A DNA stretch of 64,000 bases from Litorivita pollutaquae (GTDB lineage Bacteria > Pseudomonadota > Alphaproteobacteria > Rhodobacterales > Rhodobacteraceae): contig NZ_KZ826491.1 in the NCBI RefSeq assembly GCF_003205515.1, positions 26,117 to 90,116 on the forward strand, in the 5' to 3' direction. Under the pieces are notes generated by a model that saw nothing but the letters and a program-made list of their open reading frames with translations, made no database searches and was not told the origin of the DNA. Positions 43,340-52,765 of this stretch are shown piece after piece; position 1 is the first letter of the stretch; each line of letters opens with the position of its first letter. The position numbers and the translations under genes are program-made.

Positions 43340-44839
43340 TTAGCTCGCGGGTCCGATCATGAAACAGGTGACTTTGCGTGCGGCCAAACGGCGACAGGCC
43401 AAATCGGCGGTCTCGCGGCTCATGCCCATGAAATTGGCATCGAAGCCGGAGGTGCGGCGCACGACTTTGCGCAATGTGCCGTCCAGAGTGCTCATCTCGT
43501 TGAGTGCGGTGGTTAAAAGCACGCGTTCGGCCTTATAGCGGCTGGGATACCGGCCAACATTGATGCCCCAATGCCGTCCGCCGGATGTCGAGACGCGGGT
43601 GACCACCTCGGGTTCGGGGCGGCGTTGCGGGGCGACGCTGGCCAAAACCACATCTTTGGGGCGCGCGGCGGGTTTGAGGCTGGTTCTGGGGGCGATGGAA
43701 GCAGGGATCGCGGCGGGGGGCGGGGAGGCGGCCGCAGCGGCCAAAGCGGTTTGTACGGCGGTGGGCTTGCTGGCGTTTGCCTCGGTCAGTGCCTGAAGAA
43801 TATCGTCTTTCATTGCGACGACCACGGGGGCAGGTTCCGGCGCGACGGTCGGGGCCGGGCGGGAGAGCGGGCGCAGACTGCGTTTGACAGCCGTCATGAT
43901 GCGGATGGTTTTGCCGGCTTTGCCGTCCGATGTGCTGCGGCCCGCGACCACGATCGGTTCGTTGTGCTGAACGCCCGGTTTTTTGGGTTTGCGCAGTGGC
44001 GCGCGGCTTGGGGCGCGGCGAAAGCCCAGATCGAGCAATTCTGCAACCTTGGCGTTGCGCGAGGCGGTGGAGCGGCCCCCGAATACCGTGGCGATGACCC
44101 GTTCGTTGCCGCGTTCGGCAGAGGCCACAAGGTTAAATCCGGCCGCGCGGGTATAGCCGGTTTTGATGCCGTCCGCGCCGCGATAGGCCGAGAGCAGGCG
44201 GCTGTTCGTATGGGTGACGGTGCGCACGCCGGCATCGGCGGTTTTGCGAGAAAACAGGTTATAATATTGTGGATAGTCATAGATGACGTGGCGGCCCAAA
44301 ATCGTCATATCTCGGGCGGTGGACATATGCCCACTTTCTGTCAATCCATGCGCATTTTTAAAGGTTGTCCGCGTCATGCCGAGCGCTTTGGCGGTGCGGT
44401 TCATCCGGCGGGCAAAGGCCGCTTCGGACCCTGCAAGTGCTTCGCCGATGGCGGTGGCGGCATCATTGGCGGATTTTACCGCAGCGGCGCGCACGAGATA
44501 GCGTAGTTTGATTTTCTGACCGGCTTTGAGACCCAGTTTCGAGGGCGGTTCGCTGGCGGCATGTTGCGAAATCCGCACCATTGTATCCATCGAAATTTCA
44601 CCGGCTTCCACAGCCTGAAAGGTGATGTAGAGGGTCATCATTTTGGTGAGAGATGCGGGATGCAACCGGGTGTCAGCATTGCGGGAATGCAAAACCTCTC
44701 CGGTGCGTGCGTCGACCACATAGGCCGCATAGGGCGCGGCCACCGCACTGAGCGGCACGACGAGGATCATCCAAATACATGCAAGAATATACAGCCCAAT
44801 ACGGGCCGGCTGCCTACGCCGAACCATCACGGTCTTCAC
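43340..44839 (-). CDS. dacF: D-alanyl-D-alanine carboxypeptidase with C-terminal SPOR domain
   Basis: This penicillin-binding-protein-5-like enzyme trims the terminal D-Ala from peptidoglycan stem peptides in the periplasm. The 499-residue protein has a signal segment (YILACIWMILVVPLSAVAA) and the serine-peptidase motifs SLTK (nucleophile), SAN and KTG. A Pro/Ala-rich linker leads to a C-terminal SPOR domain (HWGINVGRYPSRYKAERVLL), which binds denuded septal peptidoglycan. The carboxypeptidase-SPOR fusion is common in Rhodobacteraceae. The symbol is a best guess among dacA/dacC/dacF. Confidence 0.9.
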   Translation of the reverse strand: MKTVMVRRRQPARIGLYILACIWMILVVPLSAVAAPYAAYVVDARTGEVLHSRNADTRLHPASLTKMMTLYITFQAVEAGEISMDTMVRISQHAASEPPSKLGLKAGQKIKLRYLVRAAAVKSANDAATAIGEALAGSEAAFARRMNRTAKALGMTRTTFKNAHGLTESGHMSTARDMTILGRHVIYDYPQYYNLFSRKTADAGVRTVTHTNSRLLSAYRGADGIKTGYTRAAGFNLVASAERGNERVIATVFGGRSTASRNAKVAELLDLGFRRAPSRAPLRKPKKPGVQHNEPIVVAGRSTSDGKAGKTIRIMTAVKRSLRPLSRPAPTVAPEPAPVVVAMKDDILQALTEANASKPTAVQTALAAAAASPPPAAIPASIAPRTSLKPAARPKDVVLASVAPQRRPEPEVVTRVSTSGGRHWGINVGRYPSRYKAERVLLTTALNEMSTLDGTLRKVVRRTSGFDANFMGMSRETADLACRRLAARKVTCFMIGPAS

Positions 44840-45065
44840 CTTTTTTCTGCCTCGTGCCGCCGGTTATCCGACTGGCTTATTGATTTGTTTTGAGGCTAGC
44901 ACGGGGTGAAGAATCGCGAAAGCTTTGATTTCCTAAGGAGCACAATGAAATTGCAGTGAAAATAGCACATTTAGCGGCGAGGGTAGGGCGGCCCACTAGA
45001 TCAGCAATTGTGGCAGGAATGTGGCGGCAGATTTGGCGGTTTTTTCGAAAAGCGTTGCTAAAAGG
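44840..45065. other. Intergenic leader of the carboxypeptidase gene
   Basis: An AT-richer stretch holds the dacF promoter side and the 3' flank of the HAD gene. A tiny ATG frame after AAGGAG at about 44935 stops after four residues. Nothing else is seen. Confidence 0.4.
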
Positions 45066-45767
45066 TCAGCCGATGCTTTGGACCAAATCGGCAATGGCGC
45101 CGAGGTCAGTAATTTCGTGGTAGCGTGACGCGGTGCGGGGCGGTTCGGCATGTTCAATCGCCCAACTTAACCCGTGAGGGACATACACCCCCCAGCCACC
45201 GGCATCGACCATCGGCACGACGTCGGATTTCATCGAGTTGCCGATCATCATGCCGCGCGCGGGTCCGTCGCCGTGTCGGGCGAAAATCTCGTCGTAGACG
45301 GGGCGGGTTTTATGCGACACGATTTCGACCCCGTCGAATAGATCGCCCAAACCCGATTGTGCCAGCTTGCGCTCTTGGTCGAGGAGATCACCTTTTGTGA
45401 TCAATAGGATACGGTGGCTATCCGCGATTTTCTCGACGGCGGCTTGGGCGTGGGGCAGCAACTCGATGGGATGGGACAGCATCTCTTGCCCTGCGGCGAT
45501 GATTTGCGCGATGACGTCGGCGGGTACGCGGCCGCCGGTTACGTCAATAGCGGTTTCAATCATCGAGAGAACAAAACCTTTGATACCAAACCCGTAGTGA
45601 CCGAGATTGCGTTTTTCCGCCTCGAGCAACTGCGCCATCAGGTGCTCTTGCTCTACATAATCAGCGAGCAGATCGGCAAAATGAGCCTGAGTCAGATGGA
45701 AGAAACGCTCGTTGTGCCAAAGCGTGTCATCCGCATCAAAACCGACAGTTGTCAGGTTTTTCGCCAT
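45066..45767 (-). CDS. HAD-superfamily hydrolase
   Basis: The 233-residue cytoplasmic protein has the HAD nucleophile motif near its N-terminus ([11 protein letters not shown]) and the Ser/Thr motif II (ILLITKGD). It also has a motif III Lys region and acidic motif IV ([15 protein letters not shown]). This is the phosphoglycolate-phosphatase-like type; the substrate is unknown. ATG 45767 follows GGAGAG and fits the family; the longer upstream frame, opposite clpS, is rejected. Confidence 0.88.
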   Translation of the reverse strand: MAKNLTTVGFDADDTLWHNERFFHLTQAHFADLLADYVEQEHLMAQLLEAEKRNLGHYGFGIKGFVLSMIETAIDVTGGRVPADVIAQIIAAGQEMLSHPIELLPHAQAAVEKIADSHRILLITKGDLLDQERKLAQSGLGDLFDGVEIVSHKTRPVYDEIFARHGDGPARGMMIGNSMKSDVVPMVDAGGWGVYVPHGLSWAIEHAEPPRTASRYHEITDLGAIADLVQSIG

Positions 45768-45867
45768 TTCTCTCCGTCCGCCCCTCTTTTCAGCGCCACC
45801 TATAAGGTTATATACAGCCCGAAGATGCCAATCACACCCCGCCAATTCAAGAGATACCGATAGCCCC

Positions 45868-46287
45868 ATGCCCGTTGCCATGCCTGCTGATCCAATGTCC
45901 GATGTTATGACCTTGCGGGGGGATCTATTGCCCGGTCTGACGCCCGCGACCGCTTCTGTACGGATGTCGGACAATGAGGACGACGAGGATGACGGCGACG
46001 TTGCGCTCGCGTTGAAAACCCGCCCCAAAACCAAACGTCCGCCGCTTTATAAGGTGATGTTGCTCAACGACGATTACACACCGATGGAATTCGTTGTGGC
46101 GGTGCTCGAACGGTTCTTTTCGATGAACCACGCGCAGGCTTTCGAAATCATGTTGACCGTCCATAAGAAGGGCCTCGCGGTTGTCGGTGTATTCAGCCAC
46201 GAAATCGCCGAGACCAAGGTGATGCAGGTGATGGATTTCGCGCAGCAGCACCAGCACCCGCTGCAATGCACGATGGAAAAAGAATGA
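45868..46287 (+). CDS. clpS: ATP-dependent Clp protease adaptor ClpS
   Basis: ClpS delivers N-degron proteins to the ClpAP protease. The C-terminal two thirds are unmistakable: [20 protein letters not shown] (the N-end-rule pocket), [20 protein letters not shown] and the end [10 protein letters not shown]. The N-terminal part includes an acidic run ([10 protein letters not shown]). The start is uncertain: ATG codons at 45868, 45880, 45895 and 45964 are all in frame, and 45964 would give the length most common in the family. No clpA is seen in the window. Confidence 0.93.
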   Translation: MPVAMPADPMSDVMTLRGDLLPGLTPATASVRMSDNEDDEDDGDVALALKTRPKTKRPPLYKVMLLNDDYTPMEFVVAVLERFFSMNHAQAFEIMLTVHKKGLAVVGVFSHEIAETKVMQVMDFAQQHQHPLQCTMEKE

Positions 46288-46318
46288 GCGCGCTGCGCCG
46301 GACACGGGATTTTTTCTG

Positions 46319-47332
46319 ATGGCGGGATCACGGTTAGAGGCCGCTTTGGCGGGCGGATTGATTTTGCCAGCGGGGCTGCGCATTGCGGTGTTCGCCCCGC
46401 GCTCTGATACTGATCTTTCGGCGCTGGGCCTTGAAAGCTGTCATATCATCACAGGGTTCCGCCCCGACCGCGATGCATTTGCCGCGCAGGGGTATGATTG
46501 CAACTCCGCTCCCGAAGGTCGCTATGGCGCGGCTTTGGTGGTTTTGCCGCGCGCCAAGGCTTTGGCCCGGGGACTGGTGGCCTTGGCCGAATCCGTCACG
46601 GACGGTCCGGTGATCATCGACGGCGCAAAAACCGATGGGGTGGAATCGGTGCTCAAGGATATGCGCAAACGGGTTGATGTGGCAGGCGTGGTGTCAAAAG
46701 CCCATGGCAAGCTGCTGTGGTTTTTGGCTGGGCATACCGCGCCGCAATTCTCCGATTGGGCCCTGCCTGATAATCAACAAATCGAAGGCGGATACTACAC
46801 CGCGCCGGGGGTGTTTTCCGCCGATGGCATTGATCCCGCGTCGAAGATTTTGGCCGAGGCTTTGCCCGAAAAGATCGGCGCGCATATCGTCGATCTGGGG
46901 GCCGGATGGGGGTATCTGTCGCGGCATATTCTTGAGCGTACCACCGTCAAATCCATTCATCTGGTCGAGGCAGATCATGCGGCGTTGGACTGTGCGCAGC
47001 GCAATGTTGTCGATGGGCGCGCACAGTTTCACTGGGCGGACGCGACGCAGTGGATGCCGCCGAAGGATGTTTCGGCGCCGCGTGTCGATACTGTGGTGAT
47101 GAACCCGCCCTTCCATACCGGCCGCCGTGCCGAACCAGAGCTTGGCCGTATGTTCATTGCGCAAGCGGCGCGGATGTTGGCGCCGTCCGGGCACCTGTGG
47201 ATGGTTGCCAACCGGCACTTGCCGTATGAAGAGGCATTGACTGCCGGTTTTGCCCATGTTGAAGAGGTGGCGGGCGATAACCGCTTCAAGGTTCTGCATG
47301 CGCAGCGCCCGAAAGCGCGCTCTCGCACCTAA
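46319..47332 (+). CDS. Class I SAM methyltransferase, RsmC-like (16S rRNA m2G methyltransferase)
   Basis: The 337-residue protein has a duplicated RsmC-type architecture: an N-terminal degenerate domain and a C-terminal active domain. The active part carries the SAM motif VDLGAGWGYLSRHIL and the catalytic NPPFHTGR (N-P-P-F marks amino-group methylation). RsmC methylates G1207 of 16S rRNA in E. coli; the target here is inferred. It lies 31 bases after clpS and could share its transcript. Confidence 0.85.
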   Translation: MAGSRLEAALAGGLILPAGLRIAVFAPRSDTDLSALGLESCHIITGFRPDRDAFAAQGYDCNSAPEGRYGAALVVLPRAKALARGLVALAESVTDGPVIIDGAKTDGVESVLKDMRKRVDVAGVVSKAHGKLLWFLAGHTAPQFSDWALPDNQQIEGGYYTAPGVFSADGIDPASKILAEALPEKIGAHIVDLGAGWGYLSRHILERTTVKSIHLVEADHAALDCAQRNVVDGRAQFHWADATQWMPPKDVSAPRVDTVVMNPPFHTGRRAEPELGRMFIAQAARMLAPSGHLWMVANRHLPYEEALTAGFAHVEEVAGDNRFKVLHAQRPKARSRT

Positions 47333-47383
47333 GCGCTGGATCGCTTACCCTTCCCCCAACGGAATCAGCAAAAGGCAGCTTCC

Positions 47384-48181
47384 ATGTCATTTTCTATCGC
47401 GGGTAAAACCGCCATCGTCACCGGCGCGGCCAATGGGATCGGGCTTGCCATCGGGCGGCATTTTGCGGCGCGCGGGGCCAATGTGGTGTTTGCCGACATC
47501 GACGAAGCGCGGTTGTTGGACGAACTTGGCCCCAATGAAGAGGGCAAGAACACGCGGTATTTCGCCGGCGATCTGCGCGAGAAACTGACCATTGCCAATC
47601 TGTTGTCTGCAACCATTGATGCCTTTGATCAGGTGGATATTCTGGTCAACGGCGCGCGGCAGATCGTTTCGGCGGATCCGCTCGATCCTGATAAGGATTG
47701 CGTTGAATTGCTGCTCCAGCAAAACTTTATATCGGCGTTGCGGCTATCTCAACTGGTGGCGAAACGGATGATGAAACAATCGCGTGATGGCGAAGGGCCG
47801 GCAGGGTCCATCGTCAATCTCAGCTCGATCGCCGCCCGCACTGCTCACCCTGATTTGATGGCCTATTCGATTTCGATCGCTGCGCTTGATCAAATGACGC
47901 GCAGTTTGGCCGTGGCTTTGGCGCCGCAACGGATTCGCGTCAATGCCGTGGCCTTCGGGTCGGTGATGTCGGCCAGCCTCAAGGAAACCTTGCGCGAGAA
48001 TTCGGACTACCGCGAAGACATCGAGGGGCACACGCCGCTTGCGCGGATCGCCGCACCGTCGGAATTGGCCGAAGCGGTGCAATATCTTGCCTGTGATGCG
48101 TCGGGCTTCATGACCGGACAGGTGATGACAGTGGACGGCGGGCGCACCTTGCTCGATCCGGTATCCGCGCCCGCGCATTGA
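47384..48181 (+). CDS. Short-chain dehydrogenase/reductase family protein with altered catalytic motif
   Basis: The 265-residue protein has the SDR NAD(P)-binding motif TGAANGIGLAIG, a NGARQ in place of the usual NNAG, the catalytic-region serine in NLSSIAART, and the C-terminal GQVMTVDGG. The usual Y-x3-K is read as Y-S-I-S-I: the tyrosine is kept but the catalytic lysine position is isoleucine (ATC). The rest of the fold is intact, so it may have changed or lost activity. It lies 51 bases after the RsmC-like gene and 43 before hemF. Confidence 0.88.
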   Translation: MSFSIAGKTAIVTGAANGIGLAIGRHFAARGANVVFADIDEARLLDELGPNEEGKNTRYFAGDLREKLTIANLLSATIDAFDQVDILVNGARQIVSADPLDPDKDCVELLLQQNFISALRLSQLVAKRMMKQSRDGEGPAGSIVNLSSIAARTAHPDLMAYSISIAALDQMTRSLAVALAPQRIRVNAVAFGSVMSASLKETLRENSDYREDIEGHTPLARIAAPSELAEAVQYLACDASGFMTGQVMTVDGGRTLLDPVSAPAH

Positions 48182-48224
48182 TCCGTTACCGACGACGAAA
48201 GAAGACGAGGAAAGAAGACGCCGA

Positions 48225-49136
48225 ATGACAGATGCCCCGATGGTCACCTCTGAAATGGTGGATGAAAAATCCCGCGCCTCGGCGTGGTTTCGCAACCTGC
48301 GTGACGAGATTGTTGCGGCGTTTGAGGTGCTGGAAGATAGCCAGACCAGCGGCCCAACGGCGGGCTTGCCGGCAGGCCGTTTCGAGGTCAGCGAAACAAC
48401 GCGCGCCTCGGATGACGGTTCGGACGCCGGCGGGGGCCTCATGTCGGTGATGCGCGGCGGGCGGGTGTTTGAAAAGGTCGGGGTGAATATCTCGACGGTT
48501 TACGGCACTCTTGCGCCGCGTGCGCAGGCGGCGATGGCGGCGCGCAAAGGCATCGCGGGCATGGCCGAAGATCCGCGTTTCTGGGCCTCTGGCATCAGCC
48601 TTGTTGCGCATATGCAAAACCCCCATGCGCCCGCCGTTCACATGAACACGCGGATGTTTTGGACGCCGCATGCGTGGTGGTTCGGCGGCGGGTCGGATTT
48701 GAATCCTTGCCTCGAATATGATGAGGACACGGCGCATTTTCACGATGTGCAAAAACAGCATCTCGATCCGCATGATCCGGCGCATTACCCGCGCTTGAAA
48801 AAATGGGCGGACGAGTATTTTTATATCCCGCATCGCAACCGTGCGCGCGGGGTCGGGGGGATTTTCCTCGATGATCACTGCTCTGGCGATTGGGCGGCTG
48901 ATTTCGCCTTGATCCAGGACATCGGTCGTGCGTTTTTGCCTGCGTTCCTGCCTCTCACCGAAAAGCGCCGTAACCAGCCGTGGAGCGAGGCCGATAAAGA
49001 CGCGCAGCTCGTGCATCGCGGGCTTTATGCAGAATATAACCTTGTTTATGACCGCGGCACGAAATTCGGGTTAGAGACCGGCCATGATGCCAATGCGGTG
49101 TTGATGAGCCTGCCGCCGATGGCCAAATGGGTGTGA
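48225..49136 (+). CDS. hemF: Oxygen-dependent coproporphyrinogen III oxidase
   Basis: HemF decarboxylates coproporphyrinogen III to protoporphyrinogen IX using O2, the aerobic counterpart of hemN at 31.2 kb. The 303-residue protein shows the family blocks GGGLMSVMRGGRVFEKVGVN, HMNTRMFWTPHAWWFGGGSD, GVGGIFLDDH and the C-terminal YNLVYDRGTKFGLETGH. A GAGGAAAG stretch precedes the ATG. It is convergent with hemE and followed by a shared terminator. Confidence 0.96.
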   Translation: MTDAPMVTSEMVDEKSRASAWFRNLRDEIVAAFEVLEDSQTSGPTAGLPAGRFEVSETTRASDDGSDAGGGLMSVMRGGRVFEKVGVNISTVYGTLAPRAQAAMAARKGIAGMAEDPRFWASGISLVAHMQNPHAPAVHMNTRMFWTPHAWWFGGGSDLNPCLEYDEDTAHFHDVQKQHLDPHDPAHYPRLKKWADEYFYIPHRNRARGVGGIFLDDHCSGDWAADFALIQDIGRAFLPAFLPLTEKRRNQPWSEADKDAQLVHRGLYAEYNLVYDRGTKFGLETGHDANAVLMSLPPMAKWV

Positions 49137-49148
49137 GCGTATAACCGC

Positions 49149-49180
49149 ACAAAGCCCCGCCGGATTTGGCGGGGCTTTGT
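49149..49180. terminator. Bidirectional terminator between hemF and hemE
   Basis: ACAAAGCCCCGCC and GGCGGGGCTTTGT form a 13-bp stem with a 6-base loop directly after the hemF stop and about 50 bases beyond the hemE stop. Confidence 0.9.
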
Positions 49181-49229
49181 GTTTGGCGGGCTGCGCTTTT
49201 GCCCCGCAAGGATCGCTTCGGATGGACGG

Positions 49230-50267
49230 TCAGGCGTTTTCGCGCAGGGTTTCGATCATCAGCGCGACATTTTCGGGATCTGCGTCCGGTGTGATGCCGT
49301 GCCCGAGGTTGAAAATATGCGGGCCGTTGGAGAACGCCTCGCGCACATGGCGCACCTCATCGATCAAAGCTTGCCCGCCAGTGACCATATGCGAAGAGGC
49401 AAGGTTGCCCTGCACACAGCCATCGGGTTGCACGTGTTTCGCGCCCCATTCGGGGGTGATGGAATTGTCGAGCGCCACACAGTCGACGCCGGTTTTGGCG
49501 TGAAACCCGATGTATCCGTCGCCTGCTTCGCGCGGGAAGCCGATGATGGGGATATGCGGATGGCGTTTTTTCAATGCGGCGGTGATTTTGCGCGCCGGTT
49601 CGACCGCGTATGTCTCAAAGGCTTCGCCCTTGAGCGATCCGGCCCAACTGTCGAAGATTTTCACGACTTCGGCGCCGGCCTGAATTTGCGCGTCGAGGTA
49701 TTCGATCGTGCCTGCGGTGATCAAATCAATCAGTCGCGCAAAAAGCGCCTCGTTGCCTTCGCGCAGGGCATGGGCAGGGCCTTGGTCCGGCGTGCCGCGC
49801 CCCGCGATCATATAGGTGGCCACGGTCCAAGGTGCGCCCGCAAAGCCGATCAATGTGGTCTCGGTCGGCAATTCACGCGATAGAATTTTGACGGTCTCAT
49901 AGATCGGCGAGAGCGTATCATGGATCGCATCCACACCTTTGAGCGCGGCGAAATCGTCTTCGCCGGTGATGGTCGACAATCGCGGTCCTTCGCCGGTGAC
50001 GAACCACAGATCCGCGCCCAAGGCTTGCGGCAACAAGAGGATGTCGGCAAAGAGGATCGCGGCATCAAACCCGTAGCGCCGGATCGGTTGCAAGGTCACT
50101 TCGGCGGCGAGGTCAGGATTATAGCACAGCGATAAAAAATCGCCCGCCTGCGCCCGCGTGGCGCGATATTCGGGCAAATAGCGCCCTGCCTGCCGCATCA
50201 TCCAGATTGGCGGCGTCGGTAGGGTTTCGCCCGCCAACGCGCGCAGGATTGTCTTTGTCTGAGCCAT
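49230..50267 (-). CDS. hemE: Uroporphyrinogen decarboxylase
   Basis: HemE removes four carboxyl groups from uroporphyrinogen III to give coproporphyrinogen III. The 345-residue protein starts [20 protein letters not shown] and has the signature [11 protein letters not shown]. It also shows [34 protein letters not shown] and the C-terminal [19 protein letters not shown] 50267 follows GGAGGTG; the longer frame is rejected. It is divergent from hemC, with about 97 bases between. Confidence 0.97.
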   Translation of the reverse strand: MAQTKTILRALAGETLPTPPIWMMRQAGRYLPEYRATRAQAGDFLSLCYNPDLAAEVTLQPIRRYGFDAAILFADILLLPQALGADLWFVTGEGPRLSTITGEDDFAALKGVDAIHDTLSPIYETVKILSRELPTETTLIGFAGAPWTVATYMIAGRGTPDQGPAHALREGNEALFARLIDLITAGTIEYLDAQIQAGAEVVKIFDSWAGSLKGEAFETYAVEPARKITAALKKRHPHIPIIGFPREAGDGYIGFHAKTGVDCVALDNSITPEWGAKHVQPDGCVQGNLASSHMVTGGQALIDEVRHVREAFSNGPHIFNLGHGITPDADPENVALMIETLRENA

Positions 50268-50364
50268 GATGCACCTCCGGTTTGGCCCCGTGGTCGCCTT
50301 GGGGCGACAAGATGTCAAGCATCGCCTTCTTGTCAGGACGATCCGCCACGTCTAGACCTGCGCC

Positions 50365-51312
50365 ATGACATTGACATTGCCCACACCCGCCCAGCCTCTC
50401 AAGATCGGAACCCGCGGTTCGCCGCTTGCATTGGCGCAGGCCTATGAGACCCGGTCCCGGCTCATGGCGGCGTTCGATTTACCCGAAGCGGCGTTTGAGA
50501 TCGTCGTGATCAAAACCACCGGTGACAAGGTGCTTAACCGTCCACTCAAAGAGATCGGCGGCAAGGGATTGTTCACCCGCGAAATCGAACAGGCCATGTT
50601 GGTGGGCGACATCGACATTGCGGTGCATTCGATGAAAGACATGCCGGTGTTGCAACCCGAGGGGCTGACCCTGGATTGCTATTTGCCGCGCGAAGATGTG
50701 CGCGATGCTTTCGTCTCCTTTGATCACGAGAGCCTTGCAGCCCTGCCCGAAGGGGTCAAAATCGGCACCTCCTCCTTGCGCCGCCGCGCGCAATTGTTGA
50801 TTGCGCGCCCCGATCTCGAGGTGGTTGAATTTCGCGGCAATGTGCAAAAGCGTATGCAGAAATTGCAAGACGGCGTGGCGGTGTGCACGTTTCTGGCGAT
50901 GGCGGGTTTGAACCGTCTTGGTATGGCGGATGTGGCCAAATCCGCGATCGAACCGGATGATATGTTGCCGGCGATTGCACAAGGCGCGATCGGGATCGAG
51001 CGGCGTTTGGACGATATGCGTATGGCCGAAATGTTGGAAGCGCTGCATGACCGCGAAACCGGCGAACGATTGGCGGCAGAGCGCGCATTTCTGGCGGCGC
51101 TCGACGGGTCATGCGAGACACCGATTGCCGGATTGGCAGAGCTGGACGGTGACACATTGCGTTTGCGCGGTGAGGTGCTGCGTCCTGACGGCTCCGAACG
51201 CATTTTCGATGAGGCGACAGGCGCCGTTGAAGATGGTGCAAAGATGGGCCGCGCGATGGCAGCCAAGCTGTTGGAGCAGGCGGGCGAAGGGTTCTTTGAC
51301 TGGCGCGTATGA
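50365..51312 (+). CDS. hemC: Hydroxymethylbilane synthase (porphobilinogen deaminase)
   Basis: HemC joins four porphobilinogens into hydroxymethylbilane. The 315-residue protein has the N-terminal KIGTRGSPLALAQA, the KDMP loop (VHSMKDMPVLQPEG) and the Arg-rich GTSSLRRRAQL. The dipyrromethane-cofactor cysteine is in ALDGSCETPIAG. hemC, hemE and hemF lie within 3 kb; hemD is not seen downstream, so uroporphyrinogen III synthase must be encoded elsewhere. Confidence 0.97.
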   Translation: MTLTLPTPAQPLKIGTRGSPLALAQAYETRSRLMAAFDLPEAAFEIVVIKTTGDKVLNRPLKEIGGKGLFTREIEQAMLVGDIDIAVHSMKDMPVLQPEGLTLDCYLPREDVRDAFVSFDHESLAALPEGVKIGTSSLRRRAQLLIARPDLEVVEFRGNVQKRMQKLQDGVAVCTFLAMAGLNRLGMADVAKSAIEPDDMLPAIAQGAIGIERRLDDMRMAEMLEALHDRETGERLAAERAFLAALDGSCETPIAGLAELDGDTLRLRGEVLRPDGSERIFDEATGAVEDGAKMGRAMAAKLLEQAGEGFFDWRV

Positions 51313-51630
51313 GGGTCTGATCGCGCAGGAGCAAACCGCTCCCCTCCGGGTGGGCGGCGTTGACCGCTGTGATGCGCGGGGCCGATTGGTTTGTCGGTCA
51401 ATCGCTGTCTCGCCTTTTGGCGGTGCCTGATCGAGGCGTTTGTATCTTTGATACTCTGATGGAGCGCATCTATCGTTGATCTGTCCACACATGCGGCCAT
51501 GCGTGGCTGCTCATCTTTGATGCCATGTCTATGCCTGCACGGACCAATCTTTGCAGACAACGAACCGGCGCGGGCGGGTTTGCTGCGCACCGCAGTTGAC
51601 ACCGCAGGCCGAAGAATGCCAATTGGGCGT
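51313..51630. other. Non-coding stretch before the cobalamin riboswitch
   Basis: About 320 bases show no supported gene. It should hold the promoter of the metal-transport operon; no convincing hairpin terminator for hemC was seen. Confidence 0.5.
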
Positions 51631-51840
51631 GCTTATGGTTCTGAGTAAACCCATGCTCGGATGAAAAGGGAACACGGTGAGGAGTAGCCAATTGGCGCCG
51701 AATCCGCGACTGCCCCCGCAACTGTGAGCGGTGAGCGATGCCGACGAATGCCACTGAGACGCTGTCTCGGGAAGGCTGGCAAAGCAATGACCCGCGAGTC
51801 AGGAGACCTGCCCTAAGTGGTTGCCGTGTTATGCGGCGAT
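51631..51840 (+). promoter_or_regulatory. Cobalamin (adenosylcobalamin) riboswitch
   Basis: The leader carries the conserved cobalamin core: GGTTCT near the 5' end, a GGGAACACGGTGAGG segment, CCGCGACTGCCCCCGCAACTG (core helices) and the B12 box AGTCAGGAGACCTGCC near the 3' end. These occur in the order and spacing of known B12 riboswitches. It precedes the metal-transport operon by about 115 bases. The ends are approximate. Binding B12 would reduce expression of the downstream genes. Confidence 0.92.
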
Positions 51841-51955
51841 CCATGTTCACCGGATGCCGGGGTAGGCATCTGGCGCAGAAGATTTTCCGCGCCTGCACCC
51901 CGTTCCCTTGCCGCGCCTTGCTCTTTTGCAAGGTCCATCGGACAGGAGACTACAC

Positions 51956-52762
51956 ATGCGTATTGACGCTATTTTTAGGACGTTTTCGACCCTCACGCTG
52001 GCGTTGGGGGTTGGCATGTCCACTCCCGCACAGGCGCATTTTCAATTGATCTATACGCCGGACGTTTTGCCCGAACGGTCGCAAGATTTGCCGCTCAAGC
52101 TGGTGTTTTGGCATCCGTTCGAAAATGGGTTCGTGATGGATATGGGCGTGCCGGAGGCATTTTTTGTCCTGCATCGCGGCCAACGGATCGATTTGATCGA
52201 TCAACTGTCACCGACGACATTTGCCGGGGCGCAAAACACCGCGAAATCCTATGATGCGATGCTGCCGGTGCGGCGGGCGGGCGATTATGTATTGGCGTTG
52301 CAACCGGCCCCTTATTATGAGGAAAGCGAAGATATCTTTATCCAGCAGATTGCCAAGAGTTTCGTCAACCGTGCCGGAATGCCGACCGATTGGAGCGAAG
52401 AATTGGGCCTGCCGGCAGAGATTGTTCCCCTGTCGAAACCCTATAACATTATCGCGGGCAGCAGCTTTACCGGCCGCGTGATGGCGGATGGCGTTCCGGT
52501 CGATGGGGCCGAAATCGAAGTCGAATATATCGCGTCGCTGCCGGATATGGAAACCGCGTCGGCAGGCGCCGCCAGCGTCGATCCAATGCCGGGTGGCGCG
52601 GTGGTGATTCATTCAGACGACAACGGCATGTTCACATTTGCGGTGCCGCGCGCGGGGCATTGGGGGTTTGCGGCGCTTGATATCGGGCCGGACAAAACCC
52701 ATGAAGGCAAACCATTGAGCCAGGACGCGGTGATCTGGATCCGCGCCTTTGAGATGGAGTGA
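51956..52762 (+). CDS. DUF4198 periplasmic protein, NikK-like metal-transport component
   Basis: The 268-residue protein has a signal peptide (FRTFSTLTLALGVGMSTPAQAHF), so the mature protein would begin with His, a possible metal ligand. A two-part beta-sandwich follows (VLPERSQDLPLKLVFWHPFENGF; PYNIIAGSSFTGRVMADGVPVDGAEIEVEY). This is the DUF4198 layout found beside nickel/cobalt ECF transporters, where it is called NikK. ATG 51956 follows ACAGGAGA. It is first in a five-gene operon under a B12 riboswitch. Confidence 0.82.
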   Translation: MRIDAIFRTFSTLTLALGVGMSTPAQAHFQLIYTPDVLPERSQDLPLKLVFWHPFENGFVMDMGVPEAFFVLHRGQRIDLIDQLSPTTFAGAQNTAKSYDAMLPVRRAGDYVLALQPAPYYEESEDIFIQQIAKSFVNRAGMPTDWSEELGLPAEIVPLSKPYNIIAGSSFTGRVMADGVPVDGAEIEVEYIASLPDMETASAGAASVDPMPGGAVVIHSDDNGMFTFAVPRAGHWGFAALDIGPDKTHEGKPLSQDAVIWIRAFEME

Positions 52763-52765
52763 GCC

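Noticed and set aside
43571..44506. 311-aa plus-strand frame opposite the carboxypeptidase
   Set aside because: Glycine-rich antisense frame over the D,D-carboxypeptidase active-site motifs.
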